This document shows, in pieces, positions 6,424 to 11,772 of a DNA stretch of 11,772 bases; positions within the stretch are counted from its first letter, which is position 1; each line of letters begins with the position of its first letter. A model generated the notes under the pieces. That model searched no databases and was not told where the DNA came from. It was given only the letters and a program-made list of their open reading frames with translations. The stretch covers positions 1 to 11,772 of the forward strand of contig SYBY01000104.1 of assembly GCA_005788585.1 (NCBI GenBank). The letters are read 5' to 3'. This DNA comes from Actinomycetota bacterium. GTDB taxonomy: Bacteria > Actinomycetota > Thermoleophilia > Solirubrobacterales > Solirubrobacteraceae. The position numbers and the translations under genes were made by a program.

Positions 6424-7143
6424 GTGACGCGTGCGAGCATGGCCGAGCTGCCCACCGTGCCCCGCAAGGACTGGGTCCGGCCGAAGCCCGACCGGGTGGC
6501 ACGGATCCGCGCCCGGCTGCGCGAGGTCTACGGCGTGCCGGTGGTCCGTCCGCACGGTGACGGCATCGCCGAGCTCGTGCTCACCGTGCTGTCGCAGTCC
6601 ACGAACGACCGCAACCGCGACGTCGCCTACCTGCGCCTGCGCGACCGTTTCGCCTCGTGGGAGGCGGTGCGTGACGCGCCGGTCAGCGAGGTCGAGGAGG
6701 CAATCCGGCCGGGCGGCATCAGCAAGGTCAAGTCTCAGCGCATTCACGACATCCTCGTCGCGATCGGGGACCCGCTCGACCTGTCGTGGCTCGCGGACGC
6801 GAGCGTGTCCGAAGGACAGGAGTACCTGTGCTCGCTGCCGGGCGTGGGTCGCAAGACCGCCGCGTGCGTGCTGCTCTTCAGCTTCGACCTGCGTGACGTG
6901 CCGGTCGACACGCACGTCTCGCGGGTGGGGACCAGGCTCGGGCTCCTGCGGCCCGGCGCGGGATTCGACGAGCTGCACGACGCGATGCTGGCGCTCACGC
7001 CACGCGGCGCGGAGTGGGAGCTGCACGTCAACCTGCTGCGCCATGGCCGGCGGACATGCGCGGCGCAGCGCCCGCGGTGCGGGGAGTGCGCGCTGGCGCG
7101 GATGTGCCCGAGCCGGGCACTGTGGTCGGTCGAACGCGCCTGA
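6424..7143 (+). CDS. nth: endonuclease III-type DNA glycosylase/AP lyase (HhH-GPD, 4Fe-4S)
   Basis: A 239-residue base-excision repair enzyme of the Nth branch of the HhH-GPD superfamily. It removes oxidised pyrimidines and cuts the abasic site. Numbered from GTG 6424, LSQSTNDRN (56-64) replaces the canonical LSAQTTD. The helix-hairpin-helix LPGVGRKTA (138-146) holds the catalytic lysine K144, and VPVDTHVSR (159-167) the catalytic aspartate D162. The iron-sulfur loop C212-x6-C219-x2-C222-x5-C228 is complete, so the enzyme should be active. The GTG is preferred because TACCCT lies 8 bases before it. The ATG at 6439 (MAELPTV) is an equally sensible coding start and gives 234 residues; neither has a ribosome binding site. 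The LSQ-type motif resembles a branch also seen in archaea and thermophiles, so the exact substrate range may differ from E. coli Nth. Confidence 0.9.
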   Translation: MTRASMAELPTVPRKDWVRPKPDRVARIRARLREVYGVPVVRPHGDGIAELVLTVLSQSTNDRNRDVAYLRLRDRFASWEAVRDAPVSEVEEAIRPGGISKVKSQRIHDILVAIGDPLDLSWLADASVSEGQEYLCSLPGVGRKTAACVLLFSFDLRDVPVDTHVSRVGTRLGLLRPGAGFDELHDAMLALTPRGAEWELHVNLLRHGRRTCAAQRPRCGECALARMCPSRALWSVERA

Positions 7144-7144
7144 T

Positions 7145-7159
7145 TTCCGCAGGGCGGAA
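7145..7159 (+). other. small hairpin just after the glycosylase stop codon
   Basis: TTCCGC (7145-7150) and GCGGAA (7154-7159) pair perfectly around a 3-base loop, one base after the TGA. It is short and has no T-run. It may add to the larger terminator-like structure about 45 bases downstream. Confidence 0.3.
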
Positions 7160-7201
7160 GGCTCGGTCGGAGACTCGCCCACCGCCCCGCGTCGTCGCAC
7201 C

Positions 7202-7254
7202 CGGCGCTGTGTCGCGAATGTCAGCTCCAGGCTGACAAAGGCGACACAGCGCTG
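7202..7254. terminator. long two-tier hairpin between convergent genes, probable bidirectional terminator
   Basis: GCGCTGTGTCGC at 7204-7215 pairs with all 12 bases at 7241-7252. Inside, TGTCAGC (7219-7225) pairs perfectly with GCTGACA (7231-7237) around a 5-base loop. The tiers are separated by a symmetric 3x3 internal loop (GAA facing AAG on the plus strand). A wobble and one C-G pair extend the outer stem. It ends 8 bases from the lipoprotein stop and about 60 bases after the glycosylase stop, where a shared terminator is expected. No T-run follows on either strand, so it would be of the tail-less actinobacterial kind. A dispersed palindromic repeat is the alternative. Confidence 0.6.
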
Positions 7255-7260
7255 CGGCTC

Positions 7261-8145
7261 CTACTGGGTGGCTGCGGCGCCCTCGGCGATTGCGTCGGTG
7301 GCGTCCCACACCTCGTCGTCGGCGGGTGCGGTGATGGGCGCGGGACCGCCGAAGTCCGAGTAGTCGAAGCGCATCGTGATCGTCCCGGCGGGCATGTCCT
7401 TCGTCTTGGACATCACCGTCGTGCCCTGCATCCGGAGCACGCGGTCATCCTCGTCGATCCAGAACTCGATGGGCTGCTTGCGTGCGAGGTCGTCGTCCGT
7501 CGCCGGTGCCGGGCCGGAGGTCATGCTCTTGCGCAACTCGTCGCGTTCGTCCGCCGGGAGCGTGTCGAGGTAGTCGTCGATCGACATCTCGCCCTTCCAG
7601 TGCGTGGTCTCGACACCGCCGATCTCCTCGGTGCCGTCCGCGTCCAGGGAGGCCCCGGCCTGGAACGGCGCGAGGGACGCGGCGGCGTCCATCCGCATGA
7701 AGGCCTCAAACGCCTTGTCCTCGGTGCCCAGGGCGCCCGCCAGGTTCACCCCGATCCACGGGAGCTGATCGGGGACCTGCGCGGCGAAAGGCTCGGGCAC
7801 CTGCACGTAGGTCTTGGCGCCCATCCAGACCAGCCGGATGTCGTCCTCGGCCGGGACGCCCATGAGCTCAAAGATCGGCTTGCCCTTCAGCATCACGTCC
7901 ATCGCGATCTCGGTCAGCGACCCGGTCCCCTTGGCCTCGACCGTCAGCGGGGCCTTGAGCCCCATGCCCTCGATCTTCACGGTGCCCGTCATCGCCGCGG
8001 TCTTGTCGGCCTCCGCCGCCCGGACGACCGCATTGATGTCGAGTCGCGTCGCCGACGACTGGTCGCCATCCTCTCCGCCACAGCCTGCTGCCAGGAGAGA
8101 ACCGCTGAGCAGCACAAGGGTCAATGAGCGGGTGAGGAGTCTCAT
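7261..8145 (-). CDS. secreted lipoprotein, LppX/LprG-like fold suspected
   Basis: A 294-residue protein with a classical lipoprotein signal: MRLLTRSLTL, a hydrophobic core and lipobox LAAGC with C22 as the lipidated residue. It would be anchored on the outer face of the membrane. The mature part begins with a polar linker. It then alternates beta-prone stretches such as MTGTVKIEG and GTGSLTEIAMDVML, a central acidic helical region, and GVETTHWKGEMSIDDYLDTLP (residues about 177-197). The last stretch is a pattern I associate with actinobacterial LppX/LprG lipid-binding lipoproteins. That link is by pattern only. It ends with WIDEDDRVLRM and TITMRFDYSDFG. ATG 8145 has AAGGTG 8 bases upstream, which can equally be read as a TAAGGT -10 element. 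It is convergent with the glycosylase and divergent from the ATP-grasp gene, so it stands alone. Confidence 0.87.
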   Translation of the reverse strand: MRLLTRSLTLVLLSGSLLAAGCGGEDGDQSSATRLDINAVVRAAEADKTAAMTGTVKIEGMGLKAPLTVEAKGTGSLTEIAMDVMLKGKPIFELMGVPAEDDIRLVWMGAKTYVQVPEPFAAQVPDQLPWIGVNLAGALGTEDKAFEAFMRMDAAASLAPFQAGASLDADGTEEIGGVETTHWKGEMSIDDYLDTLPADERDELRKSMTSGPAPATDDDLARKQPIEFWIDEDDRVLRMQGTTVMSKTKDMPAGTITMRFDYSDFGGPAPITAPADDEVWDATDAIAEGAAATQ

Positions 8146-8154
8146 GGGTCGGGC

Positions 8155-8160
8155 ACCTTA
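8155..8160 (-). promoter_or_regulatory. TAAGGT before the lipoprotein start: -10 element or ribosome binding site
   Basis: TAAGGT on the minus strand ends 9 bases before the ATG at 8145. As TANNNT it fits the leaderless pattern seen elsewhere. As AAGGTG it is a fair Shine-Dalgarno sequence 8 bases from the ATG. The sequence alone cannot separate the two readings. Confidence 0.4.
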
Positions 8161-8194
8161 CCGGTGCATCGGCGAATCCGGCAGCGTCGTGTGC

Positions 8195-8200
8195 CACCGT
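8195..8200 (+). promoter_or_regulatory. weak candidate -10 element for the ATP-grasp gene
   Basis: CACCGT ends 7 bases before the GTG at 8208, the same distance as in front of two of the secreted paralogs, one of which has TACCGT. The first position is C instead of T and no -35 is visible, so this is weak evidence. Confidence 0.2.
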
Positions 8201-8207
8201 TGGCGGC

Positions 8208-9107
8208 GTGTCCCGCTCCGTCGCCCTCGTCACCTGCCGTGCGCTTCCTGACGGCGACCCCGACGATGTCGTGCTGCCCGCCGCTTTGGCCGCGCACGGC
8301 ATGACCTCGAGCTGGGAGATCTGGGATGACCCGGACGTCGACTGGGCCGCCTTCGACCTGGTCCTGATCCGCTCCCCCTGGGACTACCCCGACCATCGCG
8401 ACGCGTTCATCGCGTGGGCGAGATCGGTTCCGCGGCTGGCGAACCCTGCGGACGTCCTGGACTGGAACACCGACAAGCGCTACCTCGCCGACCTTGCGCA
8501 GGCCGGGCTCCCGGTCGTGCCCACGGCGTTCGTCGCGCCGGGCGACGACATCGACGAGCGCGTGCTGGACGGCGAGATGGTCGTCAAACCGGCGGTCTCG
8601 GCCGGTGCCCGGGGCACGGGGCGCTTCAGCGATCCGGGTGCGGCGCGGGCGCACATCGCGGCGCTGCACGCCGAGGGCGCGATTGCCATGGTCCAGCCGT
8701 ACGTGCCGTCCGTCGACGACGAGGGCGAGACCGGGCTGGTGTACCTCGGCGGGACGTTCTCGCACGCGTTCCGCAAGGCGCCGATCCTCACCGCGCAGGG
8801 CGTGGCGCCGATGGTCGACCCGGTCGGCGGACTGCCCGCGGCCGAGGCGATGTTCGCCCAGGAGACCATCACGGCGCGTGACGCGGACACCGCCTATCGG
8901 GCGACGGCCGACTGGGTGCTGCTCTACGTGCGCGAGCGGTTCGGCCCGCTGCTTTACGCGCGTATCGACCTGGTCGCAGGCCCGGATGGCACCCCGCTGC
9001 TGATGGAAGCCGAGCTCACCGAGCCGTCGCTCTACCTCTGGCTCGGCGCCGGAGCGAGCGACCGTCTGGCCCGCGCCGTGGCGGCGGCGGTGGTCGCTGA
9101 GCGCTGA
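8208..9107 (+). CDS. ATP-grasp domain ligase of unknown substrate
   Basis: A 299-residue cytoplasmic protein with a RimK/glutathione-synthetase-like ATP-grasp layout. An N-terminal domain (1-85) carries WDDPDVDWAAFDLVLIRSPWDY and ends in the NTDK lid entry (87-90). The central part has MVVKPAVSAGARGTGRF at 124-140, with K127 contacting ATP and a glycine-rich loop. QPYVPSVDDEGETGLVYLGG (163-182) is the next ATP-grasp strand pair. RIDL (252-255) and LMEAELTEPSLYL (265-277) supply the Mg-binding D254, E267 and E269. Such enzymes form an amide or similar bond through an acyl-phosphate. Relatives are annotated as glutamate ligases or as DcsG-like proteins, but no partner gene nearby names the substrate. 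The start is GTG 8208; the next in-frame ATG would remove the first domain strand. Divergent from the lipoprotein gene and 49 bases before the secreted paralogs. Confidence 0.87.
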   Translation: MSRSVALVTCRALPDGDPDDVVLPAALAAHGMTSSWEIWDDPDVDWAAFDLVLIRSPWDYPDHRDAFIAWARSVPRLANPADVLDWNTDKRYLADLAQAGLPVVPTAFVAPGDDIDERVLDGEMVVKPAVSAGARGTGRFSDPGAARAHIAALHAEGAIAMVQPYVPSVDDEGETGLVYLGGTFSHAFRKAPILTAQGVAPMVDPVGGLPAAEAMFAQETITARDADTAYRATADWVLLYVRERFGPLLYARIDLVAGPDGTPLLMEAELTEPSLYLWLGAGASDRLARAVAAAVVAER

Positions 9108-9120
9108 GGTCTCACCGGGC

Positions 9121-9149
9121 TTGCCAGCCGGTCAGGCAAACGTTACCGT
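9121..9149 (+). promoter_or_regulatory. promoter of the first secreted paralog, predicted leaderless
   Basis: TTGCCA (9121-9126), a 17-base spacer and TACCGT (9144-9149) form a sigma-70-type promoter. The ATG starts 8 bases after the -10, so the mRNA would begin at or next to the start codon. TTGCC (9121-9125) and GGCAA (9135-9139) form a small inverted repeat over the -35 that might bind a regulator. Confidence 0.55.
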
Positions 9150-9156
9150 CGTGTTC

Positions 9157-9858
9157 ATGGGTCGTCTCCTCCCGCTTGCGGCACTCGTCGCGCTGCTCCT
9201 GCTCGCCGTGGTCCCCGCCGCAGACGCCGCGTCCGACCGGGCCGCGGCCCGCTCGTTCGGCGCGGCGGCCGATGTCGTCGCCAAGCGTGCCCGTGCCGCT
9301 CTGCCGGCGTCGCTCGTCTCCACCCAGCAGGCCAGCCTGGACTGCCATCTCGCCGGCGTCCGCCGTGCGCGCGCCGAGGGCGTGCCGCCCACCGCGATCA
9401 TCCGCGCCTCGCTCGAGGGCCTGGCGATCGCTCGGTCGATCATCTTCCTCACGGCGGTCCCGCACGTCGAGGAGTACGTCAAGCGCCTGGACCGCGTGCG
9501 CACCACCGACCGCGCGCTGCGCGCCGGGCGCACCGCGTGGAAGGCGCAGCTCAAGAGCATGCGCGTCTACCTGAAGCTGCCGTTCCCGACGGACATCTGC
9601 GCGCGGGTCGATGCGTGGGTCGCGCGGGGCGGGACGGGTGCGATGTTCCCCGACCTGGACTTCACCGCGGTCAACCGCGAGCTCAACGCGAGCAAGGCCG
9701 AGGTGGCGCGGGAGACGCGGATCGAACGGGCGGCCGACCGCATGCGCGCGCTCGGCCAGTCGCGCACCCGGGCACGGAGCTTCACGGTGCGCCAGGCGCT
9801 CGCCCAGCAGATCGAGGTCGAGCGCAGCATCGTGGAGCCGTACAGCCTGCCGGGCTGA
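9157..9858 (+). CDS. secreted two-cysteine protein of unknown family, paralog 1 of 3
   Basis: A 233-residue protein that I do not recognise. A signal peptide (MGRLLPLAAL and a long hydrophobic core) ends near ADAA at residues 22-25. The mature protein is predicted mostly helical. Conserved with the next two genes: a DRAAARSF-type start, a cysteine at C63 in LDCHLAG, the core RLDRVRTTDRALRAGRTAW (110-128), RVY, a second cysteine C148 in DICARVDAWVARG, PDLDFTA, and RAADRMRALGQ (191-201). The two cysteines are 85 residues apart and may form a disulfide outside the cell. Arginines are unusually frequent around conserved positions, suggesting an anionic partner, but that is a guess. ATG 9157 is chosen because it opens the signal peptide, matches the MGRL start of paralog 2 and sits just after a good promoter. 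An upstream in-frame TTG at 9121 is inside that promoter. Confidence 0.85.
   Translation: MGRLLPLAALVALLLLAVVPAADAASDRAAARSFGAAADVVAKRARAALPASLVSTQQASLDCHLAGVRRARAEGVPPTAIIRASLEGLAIARSIIFLTAVPHVEEYVKRLDRVRTTDRALRAGRTAWKAQLKSMRVYLKLPFPTDICARVDAWVARGGTGAMFPDLDFTAVNRELNASKAEVARETRIERAADRMRALGQSRTRARSFTVRQALAQQIEVERSIVEPYSLPG
9835..9858 (+). repeat. 24-base segment, copy 1 (encodes the C-terminus of paralog 1)
   Basis: This stretch starts GAGCCGTACAGCC, ends GGCTGA and encodes EPYSLPG plus the stop. It differs from copy 2 (10651-10674) at one base of 24. An AGC serine codon nine bases before it is also shared. CAGCC and GGCTG inside it could form a 5-base stem. Confidence 0.8.
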
Positions 9859-9881
9859 CTCCTGAACGCCGGTCCAAGCTT

Positions 9882-9910
9882 TTGACTGCTAGGGCGGGTC
9901 GGCGTATGGT
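9882..9910 (+). promoter_or_regulatory. promoter of the second secreted paralog, predicted leaderless
   Basis: TTGACT (9882-9887), a 17-base spacer and TATGGT (9905-9910), with the ATG 8 bases after the -10. This is the best match to the sigma-70 consensus in the window and has exactly the same spacing as the promoter of paralog 1. No Shine-Dalgarno sequence fits between -10 and ATG. Confidence 0.65.
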
Positions 9911-9917
9911 CGCCGGC

Positions 9918-10634
9918 ATGGGTCGTCTCCGCCTCGCCGCCGGGCTGGTGGCGCTTGCGCTGCTCGTCCCCGCCGCCACCAGTTCCGCCGCCACAAAGGC
10001 CGATCGCAGCGCCGCGAAGCGCTTCGCGAACGCCGCCGCCGAGTTCGGGCCAGCAGTCCGGGCGCAGGCGCCCGGTGTGCGGATCCTGCTCGCGCAGGCA
10101 CGGGTGGAGTGCGCCGGGCCGCTCTTCCGGCGCGCCGTGGCCGAGGGCATTCCGGCGCAGGAGATCGCCCTCGTCGTCAACAAGGGCGGCGTCGCGCTGA
10201 AGGAGACGGTCTATGAGTCGAGCATCCCGGCGCTCGAGCGGTTCGTCGCTCGGCTCGACCGGATCCGGACGACCGATCGCGTCCTGGTCTCGGGGCGTGC
10301 CGCGTGGCGTCGCCACCTCGAGATGTTCCGGGTCTACGGCGCGCTCGATGTTGCCGTGGTCGACTACTGCGACCGGATCGCCGCCTGGGTCGATGCGCGA
10401 GGCACCCAACCGTGGATGCCCGAGGTCGACTTCACCGCCGCGCTGCGCGAATTCCAGTACGGGGCCGGGCCGCGCGAGGACAGGATGGAGGCGGCTGCCG
10501 AGCGGGTGCGCGAGCTCGGTCAGACGAAGCTGCGCGCGAACCGGTTCCGGTTCGAGACGACCTTCGCGCAGCAGATCGCAATCGAGCAGGCTGCGATCGC
10601 GACCTACGCGTACGACCCGGACAAGACGCGCTGA
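9918..10634 (+). CDS. secreted two-cysteine protein of unknown family, paralog 2 of 3, altered C-terminus
   Basis: A 238-residue protein with a signal peptide ending near TSSAA (21-25). It shares with paralog 1 the block RLDRIRTTDR (112-121), GRAAW, RVY, DYCDRIAAWVDARG (149-162), PEVDFTAALREF and RVRELGQ. In the 29-residue core starting RLDR, 18 residues are identical. Cysteines C65 and C151 are 86 apart. The first 13 bases of its reading frame are identical to those of paralog 1. The tail differs: after AQQIAIEQAAI it reads ATYAYDPDKTR and stops. The EPYSLPG tail of paralog 1 lies just downstream in the +1 frame, which stays open through it. A frameshift late in the gene, real or from sequencing, would explain this. 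Function unknown; exported, possibly soluble. Confidence 0.85.
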   Translation: MGRLRLAAGLVALALLVPAATSSAATKADRSAAKRFANAAAEFGPAVRAQAPGVRILLAQARVECAGPLFRRAVAEGIPAQEIALVVNKGGVALKETVYESSIPALERFVARLDRIRTTDRVLVSGRAAWRRHLEMFRVYGALDVAVVDYCDRIAAWVDARGTQPWMPEVDFTAALREFQYGAGPREDRMEAAAERVRELGQTKLRANRFRFETTFAQQIAIEQAAIATYAYDPDKTR

Positions 10635-10650
10635 GCGGGGCAGCGACGCC

Positions 10651-10674
10651 GAGCCGTACAGCCTGCCCGGCTGA
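10651..10674 (+). repeat. 24-base segment, copy 2 (relic tail after paralog 2)
   Basis: It matches copy 1 at 23 of 24 bases but lies 16 bases past the stop of paralog 2, in the +1 frame, where it would again read EPYSLPG and stop. It is also directly upstream of the start region of paralog 3, covering where that gene's -35 would be. Confidence 0.8.
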
Positions 10675-10682
10675 GCCGCAGC

Positions 10683-10688
10683 TACGCT
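10683..10688 (+). promoter_or_regulatory. candidate -10 element for the third secreted paralog
   Basis: TACGCT ends 9 bases before the ATG at 10698. No clear -35 is seen 16-18 bases upstream, where the repeated 24-base segment lies. No ribosome binding site is visible. Confidence 0.3.
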
Positions 10689-10697
10689 GCGCCGACA

Positions 10698-11411
10698 ATG
10701 CGACGAGGCAGTTTGAGCTTACGAGTAGTTCTGATCGGCCTGATGTTCTCGATCTCGTCGGGCGGGGTGGCAGACGGACAGCAGCCAGACGAGCGCGCAG
10801 CTGCTACGGCATTCGCCGACGCCGCACTGGACTTCACGCGCGATGCGCGCCGCGGATCCGTCGAGGCGAGGCGCCGCATCGACGCCGTCGACCTCCCGCG
10901 GTGCGCACGCGCGTACTCGGACGCCATCGTCGGTACGGGGCCCCTGGAGGGAGTCGCGCTGGGGCCCCGGCGTGAAGAGCGTCTGAACGACTTCCTCTTC
11001 GCCGCGGCGCTCACGCCGACGTTCCAGCCACTCGTTGGACCGATGGAACGGCTGGTCGCACGACTCGAGGCCATCCCGACGGATGACCCAGCGCTGCGAA
11101 GCGCTCGCGCGGGGTGGCGCGCGACCGCGTGGTCGTACCGAATGGTCGCCCGCGCGCCGGACGATGTCTGCGCGCGGCTGGAAGAGTGGGTGCGAGCGGG
11201 GGCCCGCGGGCTCCCGCTGCCGGCCGTCGACCTCCGCGGCTTCGCCGCGGCACTTGAGATCGACGAGGACGCCAAGCTCCGGGCTGGCGCACGGCGTGTG
11301 CGCGAGCTTGGTGAGGGACCTCGTCGCGCGGAGCGCGTCTCGGGACGGTGGGCGCTCGAGCCCTACATGGCGCTCCTCGCACGGCTGGAGAAGGCCCTCG
11401 GCGTCTCATAG
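10698..11411 (+). CDS. secreted two-cysteine protein of unknown family, divergent paralog 3 of 3
   Basis: A 237-residue protein, more diverged than the other two. The signal peptide MRRGSLSLRVVLIGLMFS ends near VADG (24-27). It keeps DERAAATAFADAALDF at the mature N-terminus, C69 in LPRCARAY, the block MERLVARLEAIPTDDPALRSA in altered form (about 116-136), AGW, C158 in DDVCARLEEWVRAGARG, PAVDLRGFAAAL and RRVRELG (199-205). The cysteines are 89 residues apart, so the pair is the best-preserved feature of the family. It lacks the RTTDR motif (PTDD instead) and the EG-I/V-P motif after the first cysteine. The start region is less G+C-rich than its neighbours. It is the last gene before dnaK, and its function is unknown. 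Common ancestry with the other two is well supported by order of motifs, length and position. Confidence 0.84.
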   Translation: MRRGSLSLRVVLIGLMFSISSGGVADGQQPDERAAATAFADAALDFTRDARRGSVEARRRIDAVDLPRCARAYSDAIVGTGPLEGVALGPRREERLNDFLFAAALTPTFQPLVGPMERLVARLEAIPTDDPALRSARAGWRATAWSYRMVARAPDDVCARLEEWVRAGARGLPLPAVDLRGFAAALEIDEDAKLRAGARRVRELGEGPRRAERVSGRWALEPYMALLARLEKALGVS

Positions 11412-11421
11412 GCAGAGGGTC

Positions 11422-11450
11422 GAGATCTGCTACCGTCAGACGCAGATTTC
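11422..11450 (+). promoter_or_regulatory. inverted repeat around a possible extended -10 element upstream of dnaK
   Basis: GAGATCTGC (11422-11430) and GCAGATTTC (11442-11450) are an inverted repeat with one G-T mismatch and an 11-base centre. The centre begins with TACCGT, and with the preceding TGC it reads as an extended -10 (TGCTACCGT, 11428-11436). Transcription would begin near 11443, giving dnaK a leader of about 50 bases. Neither CIRCE nor the HAIR heat-shock operator is present. It could be an operator, or the terminator of paralog 3, since it begins 10 bases after that stop codon and is followed by TTCCCCCC. Confidence 0.4.
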
Positions 11451-11475
11451 TTCCCCCCTGAACTTGTAGACGTAG

Positions 11476-11772
<297 letters not shown>

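Noticed and set aside
9882..10674. Paralog 2 as a pseudogene because of its changed tail
   Set aside because: Signal peptide, both cysteines, the core block and a strong promoter are intact, and only the last residues differ. A working protein with an altered C-terminus is more likely.

Overview
The window is very G+C-rich bacterial DNA that is coding almost throughout. No gene-free stretch exceeds about 120 bases. The gene set points to a high-GC actinobacterium: an inositol-phosphate synthase beside a CDP-alcohol phosphotransferase, lipoproteins and secreted proteins with actinobacterial signals, dnaK, and many genes that appear to start without a ribosome binding site. The deep-branching Thermoleophilia/Solirubrobacterales type is my best guess. 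That placement is an inference from gene content and style, not from a marker gene.

Left part (1-5462, all minus strand; read right to left). A secreted CAP-domain protein is followed by two tandem, clearly paralogous GT-C-like polytopic membrane proteins, a PAP2-superfamily membrane enzyme of the Aur1-like type, a CDP-alcohol phosphotransferase, and the start of a myo-inositol-1-phosphate synthase that runs off the window. The last three look like a short route for building inositol phospholipid: Ino1 makes inositol phosphate, the CDP-alcohol enzyme attaches it to a lipid, and the PAP2 enzyme could remove or move the phosphate. The two GT-C-like proteins could decorate the product or another envelope glycan.

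Middle part (5579-9107). An alpha/beta hydrolase (minus) is divergent from an Nth-type DNA glycosylase (plus) across about 26 bases. The glycosylase converges on a lipoprotein gene (minus), with a strong two-tier 49-base hairpin between them. The lipoprotein is divergent from an ATP-grasp ligase (plus).

Right part (9157-11772, plus strand). Three tandem paralogs encode small secreted proteins of about 235 residues that match no family I recognise. Each keeps two cysteines 85-89 residues apart. A nearly identical 24-base segment ends the first paralog and reappears, out of frame, just after the second. The window ends in the first 93 codons of dnaK, whose upstream region holds an inverted repeat around a possible -10 element.

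A pattern across the window: eleven of the fourteen genes with visible starts have a TANNNT-like -10 hexamer only 7-9 bases before the start codon and mostly no Shine-Dalgarno sequence. This suggests leaderless transcripts and separate promoters even inside apparent operons.
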